Source: Luscinia megarhynchos (taxonomy: Eukaryota; Chordata; Aves; Passeriformes; Turdidae). Taken from it: a stretch of DNA of 64,000 nucleotides. The DNA is taken from NCBI GenBank assembly GCA_034336665.1, contig CM067585.1, forward strand, positions 3,715,731-3,779,730, read 5' to 3'. The notes under the pieces were generated by a model. The model did not search any database. It was not told the DNA's origin and saw nothing but the letters and a program-made list of their open reading frames with translations. The position numbers were made by a program, and so were the translations under genes. Shown here one piece after another: positions 34,326 to 46,900 of this stretch; position 1 is the stretch's first letter; each line of letters opens with the position of its first letter.

Positions 34326-35837
34326 GTGTTCCCAGAGGAGCAGCAGCACGGGGCTGGCAGTGCGGACACAGTCACACATGGGCTGGCACTGCACCAGGAC
34401 ACCCACAGCAGCATCAGGGCAAGGTCACACCTGCTCCCTGCACCACAGCCCTGGCACACCTGGCACCTCCCCTGCCTCCACACAGGCTCCTGGAAGTAGG
34501 GGCAGGGCTGTGGAAGCGTCAGGGATCCAGAATGAATTGCTCTACCAGTGTCAAGCAGATGTTCCTGATGTCAGCAGGATGCTCCAGACCCCCATTTTCA
34601 TTCCTGGAATGAGCACTGTGAACACATCCTTGCAGTTTCACCTTCTTACAACCTCACACATCTTCAAGAATAAATTCCCTGGCCTTGCCACTGCAGAAAA
34701 GTATTGGTAATGTTATGGCTAATTTTATTTGTGGAGCACTTCCTCAAACACAGCAAGCAGATGAAAAAGCCAAATGAGGGTAGTGGGTCAGCAGGTGAGC
34801 TGTGCTCTGTACCAGAAATCTCTGTGCTTAATTTATCAGATTTCTCATAAAAATCTCCCTCACGTGGGGAGTCAATCTGCTTTAATGTATCACACCTATT
34901 GCTAACTCACAGAACTGAAAATCTCATTTCATGGGCCCCAGGTTTACCCGATTACAATTCCACTGTGGAGAGTTTCTTAAAGTAATACAAGCTGATAATT
35001 AAATTCTTGCTGGTAGAACAGCATTGCTGTACCTGCCCCTGGCTGAGGGAATGGGACAATCCTGGCCCTGCAGAGCCCAGGGAAGGGGCACAGGGGCAGA
35101 CACAGCCACCCTGCTGCAGCTCAGGCTGGGGAGATTTCCACATCTAAAGGGAAAAGCATTTCCTTCAATGATGGCTCTGAATTTATGATCAAGTCGAGAT
35201 GTCAAGATTGCTGAGACACCCTTTTAAGGCAGCTGTAAATTGTTCAGGAAAGGACAGCTTCTGCTCCAGCTTCCAGGGGGAATCCAGGCTGGAGTGCAGA
35301 TTTATGACTTTGCAGGTAGGAAACCACTGAATCCACATTCTTCACGGGGAAGTGAGCATCTCCAAAGCCACACATTTGGTTGTTCCTTGTACTCATACTT
35401 CAATTTACTTGAAAGCAGGAATTCAGGTCTCTGCTGTAGCAGGAATTCAGGTCTCTTCTGTATTGCCCTTGCTCCAGGGCTGCTCAGAGGCACTGATGGC
35501 CGAGTTACTGCTGGAGAGGGACCCAGAACATCCATGGAATTCACAGCCCCTCTCTCATGCTCACCTCTCTGCCTGAACCCTCTTGCTCCCAGCACTCTCA
35601 TTCACTGCACAAGGTTTGTGCAGCATGAGGCTCTGCACAAAGAGGAAATTGTCCTGCCCAGAAACAGCTCTGGATGAGAGCCCTGATTCCCCCCTGTGGG
35701 ACTGAACAGGAGCTGGAGTGCATTTTTTAATGTGTGGGTGTTGTCTAGAGCAGGGAAGCTTTACCCACTTGGGAATACAGGATCTGACATTCCAAAGGTA
35801 AATGCACCCAACTGAGCTGAAAGAAGTGGATCAAACA
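34326..35837. other. Single-copy non-coding DNA
   Basis: No gene recognised. A short direct repeat, AGCAGGAATTCAGGTCTCT, occurs twice in tandem near 35415-35458. Confidence 0.45.
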
Positions 35838-36310
35838 CAATCACACAATAGCTGGGGTTGGAAGGAACCCCTGGAGCTCATCCAACCCAATCCAACCCAA
35901 TCCAATCCAATCCAATCCAATCCAATCCAATCCAATCCAATCCAATCCAATCCAATCCAATCCAATCCAATCCAATCCAATCCAATCCAACCCAACCCAA
36001 TCCAATCCAATCCCTTGCCAAGACACGACCAAAGGAACCCAGAGCAGTGTCCAGGTGGGGTTGGAATGCTCTGGAAAGGGACACTCCATGTCTTCCCTGG
36101 ACACTGTTCCAGTGCTCAGCCACACTCCATGGAAAGAAGTTCTTATGTTGAGATGAAAAGTTGTGTTTTCATTTATGGCCATTGCTCCTCGTCCTGTCAC
36201 TGGCACCACTGAAAAGAGCCTGGCACCATCCTCTTGGCACACCTTGGAGATGTTTTTGTGGATTGATGAGATTCCCTCTCTCCAGCACCAGCTCAGCATT
36301 TCTGAAAACA
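35838..36310 (-). mobile_element. CR1 LINE 3' fragment expanded by a microsatellite
   Basis: The CR1 3' end in reverse, CACAATAGCTGGGGTTGGAA then CCCTGGAGCTCATCCAACCC, is followed by the (TCCAA)n array and then by further CR1 sequence: GACACTGTTCCAGTGCTCAG, ATGGAAAGAAGTTCTTATGT, GCTCCTCGTCCTGTCACTGG. The array sits where CR1 normally reads CATCCAACCC, so it grew from the element's own sequence. Confidence 0.92.
35881..36012. repeat. (TCCAA)n microsatellite
   Basis: About 26 pentanucleotide units, pure in the middle with CCCAA variants near both ends. Because five bases repeat in phase every 15, both strands stay open and give the periodic NPIQS and DWIGL translations, which are not proteins. 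Confidence 0.97.
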
Positions 36311-37599
36311 CAACCCTGAGTGCACATTCTGAAACCCAACTGGGTTGTCTATAAACCTCCCTGTGCAATGTTGCTCACAGCCCAATTTTTCAATTTCTAC
36401 TCACACACAAAACCTGAAGTCTCTGGCTTGCCTGTACCCAGACTTACTTTATTTAGAGCCAGGCAACCAAAACAAAATCAAATTTATCAACCCCATCTCA
36501 TCATGTGGAAAGCAGAGTGATAAAGCCTCAATTGCAATCGACTGAATTTTGAATTAAGCAATCAACTGATTAATTACTTGACTTTTGTCTAATAAAGCAA
36601 AATGTAAATGACACTGGCATTAGAGTTACATTCCATCACTGTAGCTCCTGCTTTCCTTTGTTGCATGATATGGGAATTCACTGGAATTACAGATGACTGA
36701 AGAGATGTGCGAGTCTGTCAGAAAATGCCCAGTTGTCCCACACTGCCATTAGTTTTTCTTGCTGTTCAATATGTTGCAAAAGAGGGAAGAGATGTTTATG
36801 TATACAAGCAAGTATTCTGCATCCCTACACAATAAATAGCAAGTGCCAGGTTATTCTGTCAGTTCTGGCATCCTCTATCAACAGTTAAGTAGATACAATC
36901 CATTGTACCTTTCAGATTGATTTCACACTGATGAATGTCAGGTTGTCAGGTTGATCAGTCCTCCCAAATATATTAATCCACTCTGAGGTCATCCTGAGCC
37001 CATTTAAAATATTCTTTCTCTGTCCTCTGATACTTCTGATAAATGGCCAGTGGAAGACAGAGTCTCCTCTGCAGGATGTCAGGGCCAAATGTGAAGGCTG
37101 TCAAAAAATCAGCATTAAAACCTGCTCAATGTGCTGTTTTCCAAAAAGCCTTTAAATGGCACAGTGTGTTTGCTGACATTAATCACGGGTGACATTCTAG
37201 GGTGGGCTGAGTGTGCATGTCAAGAGAAACTTCTCCAGATCCCAAAGACATGAATCACCTGGAAAGCAACTGTGTTTTTATCTCTGGCTGCTAAACCACA
37301 TCACTCCTGTGCCTTTTACTGCCTCCCAGCCCTTCAATCCTTCACTTCCCTGCAGTGACCTGGGAGAGTGAGCACCAGAGCACATTTCCAAGGATTCAGT
37401 AATTCTCTCTGCCAGGAAAAGCCCAAAGAGCAGCCCCTGCCATGGACAGCAGCCACAGCCAGAGGGGAAACACATCCCAACAATCCCATAAGAAAAAGGA
37501 GTTCTAATTTTAGCAATCAGAAAAATAAATGGCTGCGGGCCTCTATAATCTCCACATCAGCACAACAAGATGCTTAGTCAATAAAATAGTTCAGCTAAG
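36311..37599. other. Single-copy non-coding DNA
   Basis: AT-rich parts near 36530-36610 and 36780-37020. No gene or repeat recognised. Confidence 0.45.
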
Positions 37600-37920
37600 T
37601 GATCTCAGCATGTAATTCCATACGGACTTTTTTTCAGGGGGAAATGCTATCATTTTCCATTTCAGTTTAATGAATCATGTGAATTATAGTAACATTACAA
37701 ATGGTTCTCTCTGCAGCCTATTAGTTTGTTTCTGTGTGGTTCTAATGGAAGACATGCTTCATTTCCATCCTAGCTTGCCCTCAAGCCATTACGAGTAAAT
37801 TGTATTATCATAAGCAGTTACCTTTTAAAATGATCTTATCAAAAGAAAGTCTTTTGCATTGTTGAGGAGTGTTTATTACCATTTTAGGCAAAGTGCTGCA
37901 GGTACTTCACTCTTTTTATA
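37600..37920. other. Candidate conserved non-coding element
   Basis: Repeat-free AT-rich block with ATTA cores and CpG retention (CATACGGAC, CATTACGAGTAAATTG) and GATA-like sites (TTATCATAAGC, CTTATCAAAAG). Suggestive composition only. Confidence 0.22.
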
Positions 37921-39555
37921 AATATAAATAATAGTAGCAAAGAGACCAAGGGGCTGGAACTGCCTGGGCAGCCTCCAGGCACAGGGATGAACATCTCCGG
38001 AGCACTGCTGCTCCCATCAGCAGCAAATTGAATCCTTCACAGGTTCACAGAGTTTAAGGCCATGAGACAGTTCAATTATTTACTCTGAGCTCCTACAGGC
38101 TGCTGCAGTTCACCCACCTGCATCCTCCCTGAGGATTCTGCCTGGACTCAGGCACTCAGAAGTGGGATTGACCCCTTCCAGATGGTGCTCACCCAAGTGA
38201 GGGATCACACTCCTTGTTTTCCAGACTTTCTTCTCAATGCAGCCTTGAAGCATCACAAGTTTTTTTTTCTATTTTTACTGACTCCTGTCACAATTTCACA
38301 GGAGGACAGACATTATGGCTATAAATAACTACACAGCTATACATATCCGTGTAGGAAAGAGTAACTACCCTCACAGGGAAGAATTTCAAGAAAATCCCTG
38401 TTCAGCTTTCTTAAAGAGCCCCCAGTGTCAGGCACTCTGTGTTCCCCAGCCATGACAAACCCATGCTTCACTTGGGTCATCATTAATCTTTTGCAGAAGA
38501 CTAATTAAAGCTCCATCTTTGCTATTTAACCCCCTTTCTTCTACCCCAATCTAGAACACACAAGAGAATTTTTCCCCTCTGTAGTTTGAGGAGTTTTTTG
38601 GGTTTGTTTGGGTTTTTTTGTGCAGATTTGAAGAACATTCCAGTCAAACTTTTACAGACTGAGCAACAGCAATATCCTTGACCTTTATATATAAATCAGT
38701 ATTGTGTCTCTCTGTGGGAAAGGGGTCAGAGGGCATCAGATACCTCAGTAACTTTTAATGTAAGCTGAATCTAAAAGGGAAACATAAAATCCATGAGTTT
38801 TCTGAAGCCTAACAGGACACCTGGCTGGAGAATGCCAGAAAAACACCAGAATCTTGGTGATTTTCAATGCAGCATCTTCTATTTCAATAATCCATATGAG
38901 CTCAAGCCTGTAGCTCAAACACAGCCTAAACTCCAAATGAGAAAATAGTGGTCTGGGCAAGAATGTCAACAACAAAAGAATCACTTGTAGGTGACAATGA
39001 ATGACTTGATGGAGTGTTCCACTCCAAAACACTTCATTTTGCCCTCTGCTCTCCAGGTCACTAACTGCAGGAAGCCTCCATCTATTCAGCATCCTGTTCC
39101 AAAAATTTGTCATATGAATAAATGATACATATTCCTAGTCCAGCTGCTACTTGGATGGTCAGAGCAGCACTGACAAAACCACCAGGTAGCTCAGTCACCA
39201 TGCTCCTCAGTAATAAAAATTCAAATAAAATAGGAAATAAGAATTCTTTCTGCTACCATGAAAAATTAAAGTCCTGTCAATTTAATGCAGTTTTGCTTTT
39301 TCAGTAAAATAGCATCTATTCTCCCACACTGAACAGTAATAACAGCCTGCAAGGCACAAGGTCTAAAGCTTCTAATGACACATTATAAACCCACTTTTGC
39401 TGTGCCCACCTTGGGAATGACATTCTTTTATGAAAAGGGAAAGATAAGAAATACATCTGGGAAAGAAATATATTAATTACAGAGCTCTCTCTCCTAAGCT
39501 CTGACACTGGGTAGGGATGACAGAATTTACAGTGTTATTTCTCTCCAAGGTGCAC
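37921..39555. other. Single-copy non-coding DNA
   Basis: No gene or repeat recognised; T-rich runs near 38260 and 38590-38620. Confidence 0.45.
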
Positions 39556-40400
39556 GAAATCACAGAATCATTAAGGTTGGAAAAGTCCTCCAAGAGAATC
39601 GAGTCCAGCCTGTGCCTGATCTCCAGCCCAGAGCACTGAGTGTTGTGTCCAGATGTTCCTTGGCACCTCCAGATGCGGGACCCCAAACCTCCCTGGGCAG
39701 CTCCAATGTCTGATGCCCCTTTCCATGGGGAAATTCCTGCTGATGTCCAGCCTGCCTCTCCCCTGGCACAGATTGAGGCTGTTTCCTCTCCTCCTGTCCT
39801 CGTTCCCTGGTGATGCTTTTTTAGGACAACCTAAAAACAGAGGCCAGACAAAATTAAGACAATAAAAAGTATTTCTATTTATTGAAGGGCCTTCAGGTAC
39901 ATTTAGGGCAGACAAAGCTCCCCAGGGACTACACCCAAGAAATGGATGACAAGTCATGGTTTTTCAGACTTTTATAAGTTTGGTCTATTTGCATATTGGG
40001 GTTAATCTTCCAATTACAGCTTCAGGTAATGAAGTCATTTACCCCAAGTTTGCTCCCCCAACTCACTTTTGTTTCCATCTCTCAGGTCTAAGGCAGTGAG
40101 GTGTCCTTGATTCCCAGCCTAGAGAGGAATTGTAGTGTCTGAAAAAATGGGAGAGCAGCAGCTGACACTGGATATGGAGTTTTGAGTTAAACACTAAAGA
40201 ATTGCAGCGTTACAAATATATGAAAAATATAAAAGCTAAAATCCTGGGCATCACTGGGAGCAGATCCCAAATCCCCCCTGGCTGTCCCCTCCTGTCAGGG
40301 AGTTGTGCAGAGCCAAGGTCCCACCTGAGGCTCCTGTTCTCCAGGCTGAGCCCCTTCCCAGCTCCCTCAGCTGCTCCCCATGGGACAGACTTTTGGTATT
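39556..40400 (-). mobile_element. CR1 LINE 3' fragment split by an LTR
   Basis: CR1 runs in reverse from AATCACAGAATCATTAAGGT through AGTCCAGCCTGTGCCTGATC and CATGGGGAAATTCCTGCTGA to 39810, and resumes at 40254 with GGAGCAGATCCCAAATCCCC, CTCCTGTCAGGGAGTTGTGC, CCTGAGGCTCCTGTTCTCCA and GCTCCCTCAGCTGCTCC. The two halves are collinear, so the LTR between them is a later insertion. Confidence 0.92.
39811..40253 (-). mobile_element. 440-bp-family solo LTR, copy 4, intact with 4-bp duplication
   Basis: Starts TGATGCTTTTTTAGG and ends GGGCATCA, flanked by perfect CTGG duplications (39807-39810 and 40254-40257) inside a CR1. This copy defines the family: 443 bp, terminal inverted repeats TGATGCC/GGCATCA, 4-bp target duplication as in ERV1, minus-strand TATAAA near 39970 and AATAAA near 39877. 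It contains the uninterrupted GATGACAAGTCATGG site that is disrupted in copy 1. Confidence 0.92.
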
Positions 40401-40877
40401 GATGATGTATAAACGTGTCCCTGATCAGACACTGACTGTAATTATTTGCAGCTTAGAGGTTTAACAATTGTGTCAACCTGAAGTTGTCAGAGGGTGGGAA
40501 CAGACACTGGGGCGCTGCAAATTAAACCGTGCTAGCAACCTCTTAAAAGTGCTCCTAATAGGTTTGGCTGTAGGAGCTTATTAACTGACAGGAGAAGTCC
40601 TGCCATGGGGAAAGGAGCTTCCTTTTATGAGCTACAGAAAATAAATTAGATTTTTTTTTTCCTCTCTCTGTGTAGGTAGAAAAAGCTCTTTGATATCCAG
40701 AAACATAAAACAATAAATTGCTATAAAACCCAGACAATAATTTAATTTTGAAAATGGAACCTGCTCTGTTATTTCAAGTTTCTGGCTCCCATCAGCAAGG
40801 TGAGGTCAAATATACATTTATGTATGTGTATATACATATATAGAAAGAGATAGATATATAGATATATCTGTAGATAT
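40401..40877. other. Non-coding DNA ending in an AT microsatellite
   Basis: From about 40812 to 40877 the sequence is an impure TATA/GATA repeat (ATATACATATATAG, GATAGATATATAGATATATC). The rest is unremarkable single-copy DNA. Confidence 0.6.
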
Positions 40878-41145
40878 ATAATGACAGGACACAGGGAATG
40901 GCTTCACACTGCCAGAGGGCAGGGTTAGAGGGGAACAAGTTGTTCCCTGTCAGGGTGGGGAGGCTCTGGCACAGGTTGCCCAGAGCAGCTTTGGCTGCTC
41001 CATCCCTGAAAATATCCAAAGCCAGGCTGGAAATTGGGGCTTGAAGCAACCTAGGACAGTGGAAGGTGTCCCTGCCCATGGCAGGGGGTGGAACTGGATG
41101 AGCTTTAATGCCCCTCCCAACCCAATCTGGGTTCTGGGATTTTAT
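40878..41145 (+). mobile_element. CR1 LINE 3' fragment
   Basis: GACAGGACACAGGGAATGGC, GAGGCTCTGGCACAGGTTGC, CCTAGGACAGTGGAAGGTGT, CCCTGCCCATGGCAGGGG and TGGATGAGCTTTAATGCCCC are CR1 3' blocks in plus orientation. Confidence 0.92.
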
Positions 41146-41164
41146 ATACACAAATATTTTGAGA

Positions 41165-41187
41165 TTTTTTTTTTTTTTTTTTTTTTT
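41165..41187. repeat. Poly(T) run
   Basis: Twenty-three consecutive T shortly after a CR1 end. Confidence 0.95.
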
Positions 41188-43386
41188 GGTGGTGCTGTTC
41201 AATCTTTGTTTCTTTTAAACAACAGTTGGAGAGAGACAAGAATTCCAATTCAGGCACTCACAGCTTGACTCTCCTACCCTTCCCTGCAAGGCTCTGGGGC
41301 AGCTAAGGGTGCAGAGTTCAGCCTTTGGGCTGAGGTTCTGCTGGACTAGTGCACACCTGCGATTGCAGCTCACCCTCCTTGGGCTCTTAAAGTAAAGAGT
41401 TTTCAGGTTTGGTCTGTAATTTCTCTGCAGATAAAGGCCAAGGTTAACCATCAGTCTTGTCCTCTGCAGAACACACTGGGTCAGAGAGGCAGCTCTGCCA
41501 AGGACTGGCCTGTCCCAGTCCTCACTCCACCAGCCAAAAGCCACTCCAGGATGTTGCTCCAGGATGCAAAACAGACAATGAGATAAATTGATACTAAATA
41601 AACAAACAGCAACTCCAAGTTTGCATTCAGACCACAGTCAAGGAACAAAAAATATCCCCGTGCTTATCTCTGCACACAGCTCCCATCCACCAATGCCGGA
41701 GGCACAAGTCTTTCCAGGAGCAAACTGTGATCAGTTAATGATTGCAAAAATCTCCCAAGCACCAGGCTTTTAATTGTTTCTCTAAGATTTGCCTAAGAGG
41801 TATTTTAATTCCAAGCAGCTGTCTCAAAGAACAACAAGAAAACAACTTAATATGTAGGGCTTGACTGGGATAGCTCATTATTGATTGAGTAGAGAAGAAA
41901 TAATGAAGTTCCTGAAAAATAACATTTTGTGACTGCTTTGAGGAGAGTTTCAGAGACCAAATGAAGGACTTGGGGGGGAGTTTGTGTATTTTGGCATAGC
42001 AAGAGCCTTGCACAAGCCCTGCCAGAGCTGCAGGGACCTGAGGTTGGTTCTGTGGTGGTCCATGGCAATGGGACAGGCTTACTGCTTTTGTTTGTTATTT
42101 ACCCTTTGCAGCTCTGTCCAGCCCTCCACACCCTGGAGAGAAACCTTCTCCATGGGCACAAGCCAGCCCCAGTGTCCACCTGGCCTGTGGGGCTGGCCAG
42201 GTGTGGTCAGTGCCTGCCTGAACCATCTCTCACTATCGGGGCTACACAGCTATCTGCTGTCCTTAAAAAAACACTTCTTTCCCCCCTCCCCCACCCTCCC
42301 CCGCAAGTTATGTAGAACCTCTCCTACTCAGAGGCACTTTTCATCAATTATCTCAACCCATCTGGCTTTGTCTCCAAGTGGCATTGATTATGAGCATCCT
42401 GTGCCCTAGAGATAAACACACCAGCCCCATTTCCCCCCTGTGCCTTCTCCATATTGGCTCCTGTCGTGATCAGACTGGTGATGATCAGCCTGCTGGGAAA
42501 TCAATAAGAGCACAGACATGTCACAGCCCCAAGATTAATGGAACTGACTTAGCACAGAAAACTTCCCTGCACCCGCACAGCCAGCCCACAGTGCTTGTCA
42601 GTTCAAGTTTCCTCAACCACGGGCAGGGATCCAGCTCTGTGGCCATCCTCAGAGCTGGAGCTCACCCACTTCCACTGCAGAGCATCACTGGAACAGCCCA
42701 CGCCAAGTCCTGTCAGCAGAAGATGAAAAGACTGAAAAAAGTACCTTTATCCCAAGTAGTCATGAGCAGAATAAAAGCCAGCCTAACAAAACCCCCAAGC
42801 CCTGTCTTCACAGATTGGTTCTGGCAGGTTAGCAGCTGCATTTTGTTAATGACAATTATTCTGGGGAAGGCCAATTAACTTTTCTATTAATCCATCAAAT
42901 CAGCCCCTCACCTTGCTTTGGTTTTGCATTTAATATCTCTCAGAATCACTCCTCTCCAGTGTGGCTGCTGCAAATCCCATGCAGGAGTGACTGCTGGGTC
43001 ATCTTTTGCACACCCCTCAGTTTGCACAACCCTGGCACTCAGGTCTCCCACTACAGAAATCCCTCTGCAATCTGGGATGGAAATGTGGGAATGGACTTCC
43101 CCATGGTACTGGTGGGTGAGCCCATGAGTGCTGCAGAGATCGAGAAAAGAAACAGGAAGGCAGAGACAAGAGGGTCCTACAAATCTTACAACTCATAGAA
43201 TCTATAATATGCACCCCAGAGAAAGATAATTTAAAGTGCTTTGATGAGCTATTAGTAGTAAGTAATAGCTGCCATTAACTCCAGCAGAGCAAGGTCATGC
43301 AACTCCCAGAACCTGTTCTGCTGGGGATTTTCAGCTCAGCCTTTTCTCTCCATTTGCCATGAAGCAGTGCAGGCTGAGAGTGCACT
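41188..43386. other. Single-copy non-coding DNA
   Basis: No gene or repeat recognised. ORF 42378-42878 (166 codons, plus) has no domain or amphipathic pattern that I recognise. Confidence 0.45.
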
Positions 43387-43442
43387 CCCCATTCCCATTC
43401 CCATTCCCATTCCCATTCCCATTCCCATTCCCATTCCCATTT
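43387..43442. repeat. (CCCATT)n hexanucleotide microsatellite
   Basis: About nine units. It produces Pro-Phe, Pro-Ile and Glu-Trp dipeptide runs in the overlapping ORFs, which are artefacts. Confidence 0.95.
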
Positions 43443-43978
43443 ACTTACAGCCAAGTCAAACCCACCACACATGGATTCCCCAGAGCTGGATCCCTCACCC
43501 ACAGCTCAGGAAAATACCTCTGGAGACATTTCACGACAAACAGCCCATTGCAGGTAGAGCTTCATTCTTGATGCTCCCAATTACAAAGCACAGGAATTAA
43601 GTAATTTAATTTTCAACCTGGATCTATAGGGCTGAGAACCGAAGGATGCAAAGCTGTCCCATTGTTTGCAAACTAACAGCAGCTCTAAGAGCCAGCCTAG
43701 ATCCTGGAAAAGAGGAAGAGAGAGGGAAATGAAAGAGCATGTGTGGAAAATATAGATAAGAAAGCAAATCCCAGCTGTCGTCCGTATCAGCCCTTCCTAT
43801 TTCTCTGGCAAGAACATGTAATTTTGTGCCGTAATAGCAAAGGTTGGAGTGACTGCTGTCACATTTGAATGATACTGCTATAGCTCCCCTCTTATTATGT
43901 ATCTGAAATGGGAATCTTGGAATCTGGTCACTGGGTACTGGTGGTTTTTTCCAACACTTGTCTTGGTCCCTCCTTTTC

Positions 43979-43989
43979 TATATAAAAGG
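43979..43989 (+). promoter_or_regulatory. Isolated TATA-box-like motif
   Basis: TATATAAAAGG followed by CCCCGTTCTGAGG is a strong match to a vertebrate TATA element with a GC-rich right side. No ORF of credible coding quality follows, and it may be part of an unrecognised LTR or chance. Confidence 0.2.
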
Positions 43990-46900
43990 CCCCGTTCTGA
44001 GGCATAGATCTGAGATAAACAACAATATGTGCCTTGCATGTTCAGAGACTTTCTGGAACATCCTACCATTCTCCTTTCAGGGAGCTGTAATTTGTGCTCC
44101 CACAAACCTACAAAGAATCAGATTTACCCATGCCCAAAGCAAATCTCTTTTGAAACAAAGTTCCCTCTGCCCAAGACTGAAATGAATGTTTAATTCCTGC
44201 TTTGAGGACAGGACCAAAGAATAAGCTCCCTTAGAACAAAGGGAGCAGCCCAATTTTAGTACATTAATGGAAGAAGCACAAATGACTTCAAGAAGCAATT
44301 CCAGGTGTAAATGGATGGGTGAGTGGGAGTAGGAACATTCACAGAGGCACCAGATTTGGGGACGCTGCCTAAAACTCTAGCTGAGAGCCAGCACCTCACG
44401 TATGCAGGCTGTCACAGCTCCAGCCCACAAGTTTCCTCTCAAAACTTTGAGAAGAATCTGTTCAACACTTCCATGTTGCAGCCTCAAAACACACACTTCG
44501 TTCCCATTCAGCTCAAGATTTTACTTCTCTGCTCATAAGTGTTAGCACTATACATAGAATGTATTACACATGGCCAAATTCACATGAACAAGAAACATGA
44601 GTTTCTAGATAATCAACAGTTCTGCAATGCAGCTGTAAGCAAGAGTTGAATTAATCTTATATTTCAAACCTTAAATCTTTACTTAGTGTGTTCCTAAGGA
44701 CAGAGCTTAAGTTTTACATATGCACACTTGTCAGGTTTTTTGCCAAATTAATGTGGTAAATGGCTGTAGAAAGAAAAATTAGGTGAAATAAATTCAGAGA
44801 GTCGTGAAATTAGAGGTGCTTGGTTTTTACCTCCCCAGAATTATGGAATGGAAAAATAGCTTCCCATTCCAAGACCCTGGAATAGAGTTTAGAATTCAGA
44901 TCCGCTTCCCTTTTTCTGCAGGGAGAAACATTATAGTGGGGTGGTTTTTTTTGGTTTTTTTAAATGTACTGATATTTTGCTAAAAGTGGACCCAAGCCAC
45001 GGGCCCCTCTCACCTGCCCTGGCAGTGCTGCCTCCTCTCTGCACGCTCCATTTCCCACCTGAAAAACACCTCCCAGCCCCCCTTCTCAAGCGCTGCCACT
45101 TCTGACTGATAGCACAAAATTGAACTGCACTAAGCACGCATCCGAAAATCTGATAAATATTGTTTGGAAATATAATTGAGGTTTAACTGAAGCATGAATT
45201 TTTCACTTTGAAGCAAAGATTTCTGCACTTATTTATGAGAAAGATTTAGTGTTGCAAATAGCGATGACAGCTGAGATAAATGTTAACCCAAGTTTTGCTT
45301 TTCCTCATAACCTGCAGAGCCTCTCTGCAGTGTCACCAAGACACACATCACCGGGCAGAGCTGCAGAAACCCCCAGACGCTCCCAGCCCTGCTCTTCCCA
45401 GGCTCAGCAAAAAGAGATCAGAAGCATCCAACACATTTGGGGTGCAAAATCCTGCGGAGGGTTTGAGCTGCACATCGAGGCTGAGCCTTGGCTTACCCTT
45501 GGATCAGGTTTTGTGTCAACACTGCTCTTGGCACATCAGTTGATGGCTTGGTCATGAATATTTAAGAGCCAAGTGCTCCCCAAAGTTGTTTTACAACACT
45601 CAGTTTTCCATCTCCCACAGCAGTTATTCTTTTTTCAGCCCCTGCAGAGGAATCTGTACCAATTTGTACCCAATAGCTTGGCTATTACTGAGACTCTTGG
45701 AGATAACAGAAATCACGTTTTAATCTGAAGGTCTGTGTTTTAATATCCTAGAAAATCTCTTACCCCAGTGCTGAGAACTGCAGGAGCAGTTGTTTCTCAG
45801 AGCACTCGTTGTGCAAACACCCAAAACAAACCTTACACCCCCAAAACCTTACAACGCTGGCATGTCAAACAGAACATCTTCTGATAGAAGGCACAAAAGC
45901 TAATTCCATTTTCATATTATCAGAGTAGTTGGTATTAAACTATATTCCTCCACTTTCATCTGTGTTTTCATAGGTTTATCTCTGAATTTGAATGCAGCAA
46001 GCGCTCAAACTGCCAAAACGTGCTGCTCTAATCAGAGCTTTACTAACAAGGAGCCACTGCTATCGAACAATGTTGTATTAAATCAAGGATGAGCATTTAA
46101 AATTCCTGCACAGCAGGTCAGAGCTGGAATGTTAAAGGTTGGACTGGAATGTTAAAGCCCAGCCCCCTCTCTCCATCCTCCCATTAACACTCGTTTTCAA
46201 CTGTGCAAACAAGATAGTAACAACACTCCAAACGCAGAAACGCTAAATTCAGATCCCAGCTCCGTGCCTCATAAATTTTCATCCTGGCATCACTTCTTGT
46301 TCTTTTTACAGCATTTTAAAAATGTAGGTTAGCCTTTGCATTTTAAGCAGCCGCGATTGTATCAAATGCCTGGATTTTACAGCAGCCAAGATGTTCCCAA
46401 GTTTGATGAACTGATCTCAAGTGAGATAAATTATGTCAGTTGTCAGCTTTGTCAGTAAATCACGAGTTGACATTTCCCTGATTTGTAAAGGTATAATGTA
46501 GCAGTGGAGAGAAGTGAGCTCTTGAAAACCTGTGCGGAAGGTGAGATTAATAAGCAGTTCAAAGAAAATGTCCCAGTGTAATGGGCTTGGAACATCCACA
46601 CTCAATTCCAGTTCATTTGCTATTTCTCAGATTTCCTCTTTTAGGAATTCAAAAAATGCTGTATAAAACATTTTATGGAATATTCCATCTATGTGCTTCT
46701 TTGCTTTACAATAATTGACAACATTTACATATATTTCCATGTTATATTATGCCATAAATTTGCATAGATCCAGGTAAAATTGTTCAGCTTTAGACCTGCT
46801 GCTCCAGTGAATTTCAGGAGCTGAATCACAGCTCCAATCCGAATTGCATTGCTCCCAGAATTCTCTCTCCTGTGCAGCACTGGAGAATTTATCCCTGGTT

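Noticed and set aside
34326..34710. Internal retroviral region after the plus-strand LTR copy
   Set aside because: No primer-binding-site-like sequence or coding motif follows the LTR end; read as ordinary flank of a solo LTR.
35802..36368. Periodic NPIQS and DWIGL proteins on both strands
   Set aside because: Direct translation of the (TCCAA)n microsatellite.
43275..43600. Glu-Trp, Pro-Phe and Pro-Ile repeat proteins
   Set aside because: Translations of the (CCCATT)n microsatellite.
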